Assembly (NCBI RefSeq): GCF_938045465.1
Contig: NZ_CALIBF010000124.1
Location: 1-6,413 of the forward strand
Direction of reading: 5' to 3'
From: an uncultured Campylobacter sp.
Lineage (GTDB): Bacteria > Campylobacterota > Campylobacteria > Campylobacterales > Campylobacteraceae
DNA: 6,413 bases
Part shown: piece by piece, positions 1 through 5,557 of the stretch
How the letters are laid out: each line of letters begins with the position of its first letter
Position numbering within the stretch: position 1 is the first letter of the stretch
Made by a program: the position numbers and the translations under genes
The notes under the pieces: generated by a model
The model's database searches: none
Seen by the model: the letters and a program-made list of their open reading frames with translations, nothing else
Told to the model about the DNA's origin: nothing

Positions 1-1265
1 ATTAGCAGGCGATCCTCGGCGATGTCCGCGCGATCCGAGCCGATAGTAAGCGACGTAATCGCCGTGCGCCCGATGACCGCGCGCCCGCCATCCATCGTGC
101 GAAGCCCCCAGATATCGTGTAGCACCGCAGGCTTGCCGTCCACCTGCCCTACGTAGAGCATCACGTGGCCGGGCATATACAGCAGGGTTTTATACGCTAC
201 GCCGTTTTTGCCGATGAGCTCGAGCTTTTCATCCGCGCTCATCCCCGCCAGCGAAAAACGCTTGCCGCGAGCCGATTGCGCCTTGGAATTTCGCGGCAGC
301 CACAGCCCGAAATTTGCCAAAAAATCTTTCGTCATAAGCGAGCAATCGCGAAGAAATTTATACCCGCCCCAGCCGTATTTCTGCCCAAGCAGGCTAGCGG
401 CTACGATCTTTGAGTTTTGCTCATCAAGCGGCGCAGGCCAAAGCCTCGCATCCTCCGCGCTGACGAAATATCTCTTGCTGCCAAACTGGGTTAAAATTTC
501 GCCGCTAAATACGCTCCGTACGCCGAGCGTACCGCCAAGATCGCGTTCGCCGCTAAAATCATACGGCAGGATCGTGCCTGTGCGCGCCCTAAAAAGCTCC
601 GCGCCATTTTCGTCATAGACGGCGGCGCCGTCGCGCAGGATCGTTATAAATTTAGAATTTGCGTAGATATCCGCCTGCTGAGGACTGATGCGCTTTATCG
701 CATCGCTTCTTATCCAGCCCCACACGCCGTCGTTGCGCACGAACGCCCACGCGCCGTCTCTGCTGTAATGCGACAGCAGCATCGGATAGCCCACGCCCAC
801 GGCGGAATTTGCGGCGTAATCAAACGGTTCGCCCTCCCCCGGCTCGCTCGGATCGCCGAAAATCGGCAAGTCGCTTGGGATATTTCGCAGCAGCGCGTTT
901 TTTACCGTTATAGCGGGCTCAGATATTAGTCCGAACGCCTCTTCGTTCGCATTTATGCGGATGCTTTGATAGATCGCGTCGTTATATATCCTGCCTGCGG
1001 CGTCAAAGTGGCGTCCCTTGGCGTAATTAAGCCCCCAAAACGTATCGATTTCGGCTTTAATCGGCGCATCGTCAAACCAAATTTTAAAATAGCGGCTCTT
1101 AAACGCGCTTCCGCTTATGTTTTGCACCGAAGCGGGAGCCGGCAGCCGCTCGCTGTTTTGAGCGTATTCGAGATCTAAAACCGCGGGATTTTCCGGAATA
1201 AACTTATGGGTAGCGCAACCTGCGAGAACTAAAGCTGCGAAGATGAGAGATACTAGTCGTTTCAA
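1..1265 (-). CDS. SH3-domain NlpC/P60 (C40) peptidoglycan hydrolase, lipoprotein; C-terminus cut by window edge
   Basis: The frame is open for 421 codons from a TTG at 1265 to the left edge, so the C-terminus is missing. Residues 1-17 form a lipoprotein signal: a short basic start (KR), a hydrophobic stretch and the lipobox LAGC with Cys17 as the expected lipid anchor. Residues of about 30-130 match the N-terminal stabilising region seen before SH3 in this family, and about 130-275 hold SH3-like sequence, including AWAFVRNDGVWGWI (172-185). The C40 catalytic domain begins near 285 (YGWGGYKFLRDCS). Cys308 is the expected nucleophile, with His367 (PGHVMLYVG) and His383 (VLHDIWG) completing the triad. 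Such enzymes cut peptide stems of peptidoglycan between D-glutamate and the diamino acid; the anchor suggests action in the periplasm. The usual DCSG is DCSL here. The family is normally about 450-480 residues, so only a short tail is probably missing. It diverges from the helicase gene. Confidence 0.9.
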   Translation of the reverse strand, partial: MKRLVSLIFAALVLAGCATHKFIPENPAVLDLEYAQNSERLPAPASVQNISGSAFKSRYFKIWFDDAPIKAEIDTFWGLNYAKGRHFDAAGRIYNDAIYQSIRINANEEAFGLISEPAITVKNALLRNIPSDLPIFGDPSEPGEGEPFDYAANSAVGVGYPMLLSHYSRDGAWAFVRNDGVWGWIRSDAIKRISPQQADIYANSKFITILRDGAAVYDENGAELFRARTGTILPYDFSGERDLGGTLGVRSVFSGEILTQFGSKRYFVSAEDARLWPAPLDEQNSKIVAASLLGQKYGWGGYKFLRDCSLMTKDFLANFGLWLPRNSKAQSARGKRFSLAGMSADEKLELIGKNGVAYKTLLYMPGHVMLYVGQVDGKPAVLHDIWGLRTMDGGRAVIGRTAITSLTIGSDRADIAEDRLL

Positions 1266-1273
1266 ACAAAATG

Positions 1274-1279
1274 CCTTTT
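1274..1279 (-). promoter_or_regulatory. Ribosome binding site supporting the TTG start at 1265
   Basis: On the minus strand AAAAGG lies 8 nt before TTG at 1265-1263. No ATG or GTG lies in this frame between the upstream in-frame stop (TAA at 1280-1278) and the lipoprotein signal peptide, so TTG is the only reasonable start. Confidence 0.65.
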
Positions 1280-1285
1280 AAAAAA

Positions 1286-1308
1286 TTTTGGCTATAATTT
1301 TGCCAAAA
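1286..1308. promoter_or_regulatory. Divergent-spacer promoter with TATAAT inside a perfect inverted repeat
   Basis: A consensus -10 hexamer TATAAT (1293-1298, plus strand) lies 24 nt before the helicase start, consistent with a sigma-70-type promoter in Campylobacter, where a -35 box is usually absent. It sits in the 9-nt spacer between TTTTGGC (1286-1292) and its exact reverse complement GCCAAAA (1302-1308). The dyad could be an operator acting on both divergent genes, or chance in AT-rich DNA. The minus-strand promoter for the lipoprotein must overlap this region, but I see no good -10 for it. Confidence 0.55.
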
Positions 1309-1311
1309 AAT

Positions 1312-1315
1312 AGGA
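1312..1315 (+). promoter_or_regulatory. Ribosome binding site deciding the TTG start of the helicase
   Basis: AGGA lies 6 nt before TTG at 1322-1324. An in-frame stop (TAA at 1295-1297) lies upstream, and no ATG or GTG occurs in frame before the Walker A motif at residues 18-25, so TTG at 1322 is the best start. Confidence 0.65.
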
Positions 1316-1321
1316 AAAAAC

Positions 1322-2659
1322 TTGATAAATTTCATCATCCAAAAGCTAAAAGATCGCAATATTTTCATCACGGGCGGCGCAGGCGTAGGCAAAAGCTACG
1401 TAATAAAAGAGCTCATCGAAAATTACCGCGCTCGTGGCAAGCTCGTCATCGTGCTCGGCAGCACCGGCATCAGCGCCGTAGAAATCGGCGGCGTGACCGT
1501 GCATAGCTTCTTCCGCTTCGGCATTTGCAAAAACCACGAGGAGCTAAAGGGCTTCGATCGCAAACAAAGCGGCAAACTAAGCGAGCTGCGAAAAATTTTA
1601 GCCCTCGCAGACCTCATCGTGATTGATGAAATTTCGATGATCGGCGCCGAGCTTTTCGAGATGATCTATCTTAGAATTTCAAGCTCTAAATTTAACGGAC
1701 GGCTGCTCGTTACGGGCGATTTTTATCAGCTTCCGCCGGTGCGCAAAGAGGGCGAGAGCGCGCCGCGTGCGAGCCTATTTAGCGACTCCGATTACACCTT
1801 CGGCTCGTACGCGTGGAGGCAGTGCGAGTTTTTTTACGTCGAGATGATAGGCTCTAAGCGCACTGCAGATGCGGCACTATACCGCCTGCTTTGCGAGCTG
1901 CGGCTCGGCACCGCAAGCGAGCAGACGGCGGAGCTGATGCGATCTTTGCTCATCGATGCCGCGCGAGCAGAACCAGATGCCACGATAATCTCGGGCAGAA
2001 ACGCCGAAGTGGATGCGATAAATAGCGCCAGACTAGCCAAGCTTAATGCGCCGCAAAGCAGCTTTGAGGGCGTTTATGAAGCGCTGCAAAACGGAGTGAG
2101 CGAGCAAAAAATTCAAAAATGGATCGCCTCTCTAAATACGCCGCAAAGTCTGACGCTGAAAGAGGGCGCAAAGGTGCTGTTTACCGCAAACAAAAGCGGC
2201 GAGTTTTTTAACGGCGAGCAAGGCGTCGTCGAAAAGATCGAAAAAAGTTCCGGCGGCGAGATCGAAAGCGTGGTCGTAAAAAAACCCTCGGGCATACTAA
2301 GCCGCGTGCAGCTGCAAACATACGAACTAAGTGAAATCGCCGCAAGCGGCGCGGATGCCGAGCAGATCGTGCTGGCGCGCTATTATCAGTTCCCGCTCAA
2401 GCTCGCATACGCCATCACGATCCACAAATCCCAAGGCATGAGCATTCCGCAGCTCATCTGCGACATCGACAGGATCTTTGCCAAGGGGCAGCTCTACGTG
2501 GCGCTTTCGCGCGCGACGAGCCTTGCTGGGCTCGGGGTGATATATACGCGCACGGAGCCCTTGCTACGGTATTTACAGCGCAATGCAAGCGCAGATGAGG
2601 CTGTGGTGAAATTTTACGAAGAGAACGAATTTTTTAAAATTTCGGATCAAAAAATTTAA
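1322..2659 (+). CDS. PIF1-like ATP-dependent DNA helicase (superfamily 1B)
   Basis: This 445-residue protein carries the ordered motifs of PIF1/RecD-type helicases. They are Walker A GGAGVGKS (18-25), motif Ia with STGISA and VTVHSFFRFG (47-67), Walker B VIDEISM (100-106), motif III LLVTGDFYQLPPV (128-140), an arginine-bearing SKRTAD (178-183), the FFNGEQGVV element (295-303), AYAITIHKSQGMS (362-374) and QLYVALSRATSLAGL (390-404). Enzymes of this family use ATP to move 5' to 3' on single-stranded DNA and unwind duplexes, G-quadruplexes or RNA-DNA hybrids. The protein is cytoplasmic, with no signal peptide or membrane segment. It contains little beyond the helicase core, so it lacks the accessory domains of RecD2 or relaxase-helicases. 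The start is TTG, supported by AGGA 6 nt upstream. The stop codon lies 8 bp before the next gene, suggesting an operon. The exact cellular role is not shown by the sequence. Confidence 0.92.
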   Translation: MINFIIQKLKDRNIFITGGAGVGKSYVIKELIENYRARGKLVIVLGSTGISAVEIGGVTVHSFFRFGICKNHEELKGFDRKQSGKLSELRKILALADLIVIDEISMIGAELFEMIYLRISSSKFNGRLLVTGDFYQLPPVRKEGESAPRASLFSDSDYTFGSYAWRQCEFFYVEMIGSKRTADAALYRLLCELRLGTASEQTAELMRSLLIDAARAEPDATIISGRNAEVDAINSARLAKLNAPQSSFEGVYEALQNGVSEQKIQKWIASLNTPQSLTLKEGAKVLFTANKSGEFFNGEQGVVEKIEKSSGGEIESVVVKKPSGILSRVQLQTYELSEIAASGADAEQIVLARYYQFPLKLAYAITIHKSQGMSIPQLICDIDRIFAKGQLYVALSRATSLAGLGVIYTRTEPLLRYLQRNASADEAVVKFYEENEFFKISDQKI

Positions 2660-2667
2660 GGAAACGC

Positions 2668-3633
2668 ATGCAGCTAGAAAGAGCGATAGCGCTAAGTAGA
2701 GCCAAACAAAAAAAGTGTATTTGCAAGGTAGTGATGATCTATGCCAAGATAGCATTTTTGTATCTGTTTCCGTTTATCATAATGTTTGCGATCGATGCGG
2801 TATTTAAAACAGACGATGATACGGATTACAAGATGATCGAAGTCTATCTTATCTACGCGGTGCTTTTGATTATTTATGTTGCTTGCATTTATGACGGCAT
2901 TGCGGACGCCGCTTATGAATATAAACTATTTTACAAAAAAGTTTTGGTGCGCACGGCGATCTCGCAGGCGTATCCGCAGCTTACTTATTCGCCAGGACGT
3001 GGCATAAGCGCGAAGGAATTCAGGAGAGCGGGAATATTTGCAAATTCCGATTTTATCGGCGAAGATGAGATAAAAGGCGAATGGGATGGGGTAAAATTTA
3101 GCCTTAGCGAGGCGATTAGAATCAAAAAGAACTACGATCTGGGCATAGACAATACCTATGTGAAGCTAGCTTCGCTTGCGATGAGCTTATATGATGCGTA
3201 TATGGATTTTAGCGGCAGCGTGCTGATATGCGAATTCGGCAAGAGATTTTACGCCAAAACCATCTTAGCGAGCCGCGAGCTAAATACAAAAATTTTAGGC
3301 GAGAAGGAGCTAATGGACAACGTCATTTTTAATAGCGAATTTCGCGTGTTTGCTGACGACAAGGTCGAAGCTCGCTATCTATTGACGCCCGCGCTGATGG
3401 AGCGACTAAACGAGCTAAAGCGATACTACCATAAATTTAGCATAAGCGCGGCGTTTATGGATAATAAATTTTACCTATTTCTAAACGGCGCGCCGAACCG
3501 CTTCGAAACAGAGCTATTTAGCATACCTCCAACAACCGGAACGGCGTATGCTCACCAATACGAACTGGCTGAAATTTTAGAATTAGTAAGCGAGCTGGGC
3601 CGCATAACCGGCGAGCTAGAAAGCAAAATTTAA
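2668..3633 (+). CDS. DUF3137-type membrane protein of unknown function
   Basis: This 321-residue protein has a basic N-terminus (RAKQKK, 11-16), then two likely membrane helices at about 22-45 and 56-76, separated by an acidic loop (KTDDDTDYK). The rest should be soluble and, given the basic start and two crossings, probably cytoplasmic. The soluble part resembles the DUF3137 family: FYKKVLVRTAISQAYPQLTY (88-107) is followed by F..AGIF..SDFIGEDEIKG (118-137) and later by FNSEFRVFADDKVEARYLLTP (221-241), a pattern typical of that family. Its biochemical function is unknown, and I assign none. The ribosome site AAGGA overlaps the helicase stop codon and precedes ATG by 6 nt, so the two genes are very likely cotranscribed and possibly translationally coupled. 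The family assignment comes from remembered motif patterns and should be tested by profile search. Confidence 0.82.
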   Translation: MQLERAIALSRAKQKKCICKVVMIYAKIAFLYLFPFIIMFAIDAVFKTDDDTDYKMIEVYLIYAVLLIIYVACIYDGIADAAYEYKLFYKKVLVRTAISQAYPQLTYSPGRGISAKEFRRAGIFANSDFIGEDEIKGEWDGVKFSLSEAIRIKKNYDLGIDNTYVKLASLAMSLYDAYMDFSGSVLICEFGKRFYAKTILASRELNTKILGEKELMDNVIFNSEFRVFADDKVEARYLLTPALMERLNELKRYYHKFSISAAFMDNKFYLFLNGAPNRFETELFSIPPTTGTAYAHQYELAEILELVSELGRITGELESKI

Positions 3634-3635
3634 TC

Positions 3636-3663
3636 AGCCCGCATAGTTTAAATTTAACGGGCT
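3636..3663. terminator. Possible bidirectional terminator between convergent genes
   Basis: AGCCCG (3636-3641) pairs exactly with CGGGCT (3658-3663) around a 16-nt loop. The stem can be lengthened by AAATTT on each side (3626-3631 with 3664-3669) if a 4-nt bulge is allowed. The hairpin sits between the stop of the DUF3137 gene (3633) and the stop of the convergent aminotransferase gene (3680). There is no long T run on either side, so it is a weak or atypical intrinsic terminator. Confidence 0.45.
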
Positions 3664-3679
3664 AAATTTGACCGCCCTA

Positions 3680-4558
3680 TTACAGTCCCGCTTCGGCTCT
3701 TAGCCGCGCGGCATACATCTCGCGCAGGCGAGGTACGTATTTGCCGACCGCACCGCCGCCGACCTGCCTGCCGTCTGCTTTTACGATCGGCAGCACCATC
3801 AGCGTCGCCGCGCTGATAAAGGCCTCATCGGCTTCATAAACCTCGCTCATTCCAAACGCCCGCTGCTGCACGCTAAGCCCCGCCTGCTCGGCAAGGCCTA
3901 AGATCACCTTGCGGCGGATGCCGGGCAGTATGTCGTTTGAAAGCGGCCGCGTGATCAGAACGTCATCTTTGATAATAAACGCGCTGGAGCTGGAGCACTC
4001 GGTAACTAGCCCGTCCTCGATCAAAAAACACTCATAAGCGCCCGCCTTGTGAGCCTCGTGCTTTAAGATGCACTGAGCTAAAAGCGAGATCGATTTTATA
4101 TCGCGCCTATGCCAGCGGATCTCGGGCAGGCTTACGATCTCGATCCCCTCTTTTGCGAGCGGATTATCAAAAATTTGCGTATGATACACAAAAGCAAAGA
4201 CGCTGGGCTCTATACCGCGGACGTAGTCAAAATCCCGCATCGCCGCGCCTCTTGTGATCTGAGTATAGAAAGCGCCCTCGCTCACGCCGTTACGCGCGAT
4301 GAGCTCATATAAAATTTCCTCATATTTTTCGCGAGAATACGGGATCTTTAGCTCGATCTGCGCGGCGCTGCGCTCAAAGCGCTCCCAAAAATCCGCTCTG
4401 TCGCAAATTTTAGAATTTACCACGGGCGCTACTTCATAGATGCCGTCTCCGAGCACGAAACCGCGATCAAAAGGGCTTATCGCCGCATCCCTCGCCGCGC
4501 AAAACTTACCGTTAATATAAACTATCTCATCGCCGCTCATTCCGCTGATTTCAAACAT
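3680..4558 (-). CDS. dat: D-amino-acid aminotransferase (PLP fold type IV)
   Basis: This 292-residue class IV aminotransferase would move an amino group between D-alanine or other D-amino acids and a 2-oxo acid, giving D-glutamate or D-alanine for peptidoglycan. Visible marks are VYINGKF (13-19), FDRGFVLGDGIYEV (30-43), the catalytic lysine K155 in RRDIKSISLL (151-160), which carries PLP, E187 in VTECSSSSAF (185-194), which should contact the PLP ring nitrogen, and LPGIRR (211-216) near the phosphate site. The FDRGF..GDGIYEV and DIKSISLL patterns fit D-alanine aminotransferase better than the branched-chain enzyme IlvE or aminodeoxychorismate lyase PabC. In the Bacillus enzyme an Arg-x-His pair binds the substrate carboxylate; the matching place here reads RDF (108-110), so His is Phe. 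The start ATG has AAGGAG 5 nt upstream; an ATG at codon 7 has no comparable site. It is a single-gene unit, convergent with the DUF3137 gene and divergent from the next gene. Confidence 0.9.
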   Translation of the reverse strand: MFEISGMSGDEIVYINGKFCAARDAAISPFDRGFVLGDGIYEVAPVVNSKICDRADFWERFERSAAQIELKIPYSREKYEEILYELIARNGVSEGAFYTQITRGAAMRDFDYVRGIEPSVFAFVYHTQIFDNPLAKEGIEIVSLPEIRWHRRDIKSISLLAQCILKHEAHKAGAYECFLIEDGLVTECSSSSAFIIKDDVLITRPLSNDILPGIRRKVILGLAEQAGLSVQQRAFGMSEVYEADEAFISAATLMVLPIVKADGRQVGGGAVGKYVPRLREMYAARLRAEAGL

Positions 4559-4582
4559 AATCGCTCCTTGAAATTTCGCGCT

Positions 4583-4588
4583 ATTTTA
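4583..4588 (-). promoter_or_regulatory. Candidate -10 for the aminotransferase gene
   Basis: On the minus strand TAAAAT (preceded by GA, as GATAAAAT) lies about 24 nt before the ATG at 4558. TATAAG at 4595-4590 is an alternative. No -35 is evident. The choice between the two is uncertain. Confidence 0.35.
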
Positions 4589-4611
4589 TCTTATAACAAT
4601 TTAATTTAAGA

Positions 4612-4617
4612 TATAAT
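4612..4617 (+). promoter_or_regulatory. Candidate -10 (TATAAT) for the small membrane protein gene
   Basis: A perfect TATAAT lies 24 nt before the ATG at 4642, preceded by a TTAATTT-rich segment as is usual upstream of Campylobacter -10 boxes. The ribosome site AAGGAG is at 4631-4636, 5 nt before the ATG. The 83-bp spacer 4559-4641 thus carries back-to-back promoters. Confidence 0.6.
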
Positions 4618-4641
4618 GCCGCAAAAATCGAAGGAGCTCCG

Positions 4642-5145
4642 ATGGATAAATCAAATTTTAAAGATAGACTTTTAGATATTATGTTTCATGTATCGCATAA
4701 ACCCGTGCTTTTCCGTGATCTGCTCGAAGCCAACGCCGAGTTTAACGACGGAATGCTCGTCGATCCTTCGAAGCTAAATTTTAAATTTAACTACGGCAAA
4801 TCCTACGTGATCTTCGCCTGCTTCGCATTCGTCTGCGTTATGTTTCTGATAACGCTGACGCACGCGATGTTTGAAAAGATCGACTTTCACTTCTCCATTT
4901 TATTTACGATCATAGCGACGTCGGCGGTTTTTATCGGCTTTGATTGCTTTAAAGCGTGGGCTAGAAAAAAGCTTACTCACGAGCTCATCAAACGCGCTTG
5001 GGCGAACCATTTTCTCTACTTTCCCTACGAAAAATACAGCCGCATAGTCGAAAATATCTACAACGAAGCGCTCAAAAATGACGTGCCTAGACGCGAGCTA
5101 GAACAATACGTGCTAAGCAAAATCGTAGAAGTTGGCGAAAAATAG
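4642..5145 (+). CDS. Unrecognised small membrane protein with two helices
   Basis: I do not recognise this 167-residue protein. It has a soluble N-terminal stretch of about 50 residues, two likely membrane helices at about 54-76 (starting SYVIFACFAF) and 84-103 (ending VFIGFDCF), joined by a short loop containing FEKIDFHF, then a basic segment (KAWARKKLTHELIKRAW, 104-120) and a charged, probably helical tail to 167. By the positive-inside rule the basic segment, and so both tails, should face the cytoplasm. It has no signal peptide and no enzyme motif. The start is well supported by AAGGAG 5 nt before ATG and a TATAAT upstream. Codon use, with the GCG and CGC triplets of its neighbours, makes it a credible gene. 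It stands alone between a divergent gene and a long AT-rich spacer. Confidence 0.75.
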   Translation: MDKSNFKDRLLDIMFHVSHKPVLFRDLLEANAEFNDGMLVDPSKLNFKFNYGKSYVIFACFAFVCVMFLITLTHAMFEKIDFHFSILFTIIATSAVFIGFDCFKAWARKKLTHELIKRAWANHFLYFPYEKYSRIVENIYNEALKNDVPRRELEQYVLSKIVEVGEK

Positions 5146-5271
5146 TTTTAAAATACCGCAAAATTCTATAACACAAAACAGCATTTCAACCCAAGCAAAT
5201 TTTAAAATTTTATTGCGAAATATGCGGCACGTAGGCAAGACGTAAAAATTCCAGCTCGAAAAGCAAACGGC

Positions 5272-5303
5272 ACGATGGATAAATTCCAAATCAAATTATA
5301 TGC
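5272..5303 (+). repeat. Imperfect direct repeat, copy 1
   Basis: This 32-bp segment, beginning ACGATGGATAAATT, matches 5332-5363 at 25 of 32 positions by hand alignment, with a 60-bp period. Its first part also matches the start of the gene at 4642 (CGATGGATAAAT, 12 identical bases at 4640-4651). Confidence 0.45.
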
Positions 5304-5331
5304 TGGTGCTGCAAAAACTACGGCATAAATT

Positions 5332-5363
5332 ACGATAGATAAATTTTAAATTAAAGTCTATAC
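5332..5363 (+). repeat. Imperfect direct repeat, copy 2
   Basis: This is the second copy of the repeat at 5272-5303, beginning ACGATAGATAAATT. Four of the seven differences are C or G in copy 1 against T or A in copy 2 within the first 24 positions, so copy 2 is the more AT-rich one. Confidence 0.45.
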
Positions 5364-5490
5364 TTTCCTGAGCGACATTTCGCTACGGCTAAATTTCACT
5401 TTATAAAATTTTATCTATCACTTCTTAAATTCTAATCTCGTTCACTTACTACCGATTTAGCAATCCGTATTATGTAATTGAAGTTATGTT

Positions 5491-5510
5491 TAACTATTTT
5501 AGGGTAAAAT
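5491..5510 (+). promoter_or_regulatory. Candidate promoter for the amino-acid-binding protein gene
   Basis: TTTTAGGG precedes a -10-like TAAAAT at 5505-5510, about 47 nt before the ATG at 5558. GATAAT at 5527-5532 is a nearer but less well-placed alternative. The hexamer TTATGT occurs twice upstream (5470-5475 and 5484-5489, 14 bp apart) and could be a regulator contact or chance. Confidence 0.4.
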
Positions 5511-5557
5511 CACACAATATCTAAGGGATAATATTAAATTTAAGAAAAGGATAGTTT

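Larger units (their letters stand above)
5146..5557. other. 412-bp AT-rich intergenic stretch with no supported gene
   Basis: No frame here has a start with a ribosome site and a believable protein; the longest thing I considered is a 17-codon frame at 5275 without such a site. It is very AT-rich (15 G+C in the 60 bases 5161-5220, by hand count). It contains an imperfect direct repeat (5272-5303 and 5332-5363), an AT-rich dyad bounded by GCAA (5195-5198) and TTGC (5213-5216), a small hairpin with stem AGCGA/TCGCT and loop CATT (5371-5384), a 12-bp palindrome (5403-5414), and the promoter of the downstream binding-protein gene at its right end. It may hold an untranslated leader, a small RNA or decayed sequence; none is shown. 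Confidence 0.6.

Noticed and set aside
165..618. Plus-strand open frames at 165-413 and 208-618
   Set aside because: They run opposite the coding strand of the NlpC/P60 lipoprotein, which has a full set of family motifs. The frames have no ribosome site and no recognisable protein sequence.
966..1178. Plus-strand 70-codon frame
   Set aside because: It lies antisense to the N-terminal part of the lipoprotein, with no ribosome site or motif.
1204..1392. Minus-strand 62-codon frame spanning the divergent spacer
   Set aside because: It covers the promoter region and the starts of two well-supported genes, and its lipoprotein-side part is the same DNA in the wrong frame.
2573..2755. Minus-strand 60-codon hydrophobic frame
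   Set aside because: It is antisense to the helicase end and the membrane helix of the DUF3137 gene; a membrane helix read backwards often looks hydrophobic.
1322..3633. Helicase plus membrane protein as a phage-defence system
   Set aside because: No nuclease, nucleotide cyclase, toxin or sensor domain is visible, and both proteins fit ordinary chromosomal families.
3680..4558. Branched-chain aminotransferase (IlvE) or aminodeoxychorismate lyase (PabC)
   Set aside because: The FDRGF..GDGIYEV and DIKSISLL motifs and the VTECSSSSAF segment fit the D-amino-acid aminotransferase branch better.
5275..5328. 17-codon plus-strand frame beginning MDKF in the long spacer
   Set aside because: It has no ribosome site and starts inside the imperfect repeat; its likeness to the start of the gene at 4642 (MDKS) is noted as a repeat, not a gene.
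5272..5363. CRISPR array
   Set aside because: There are only two copies, with 7 differences in 32 bases, low complexity and no cas gene in the window.
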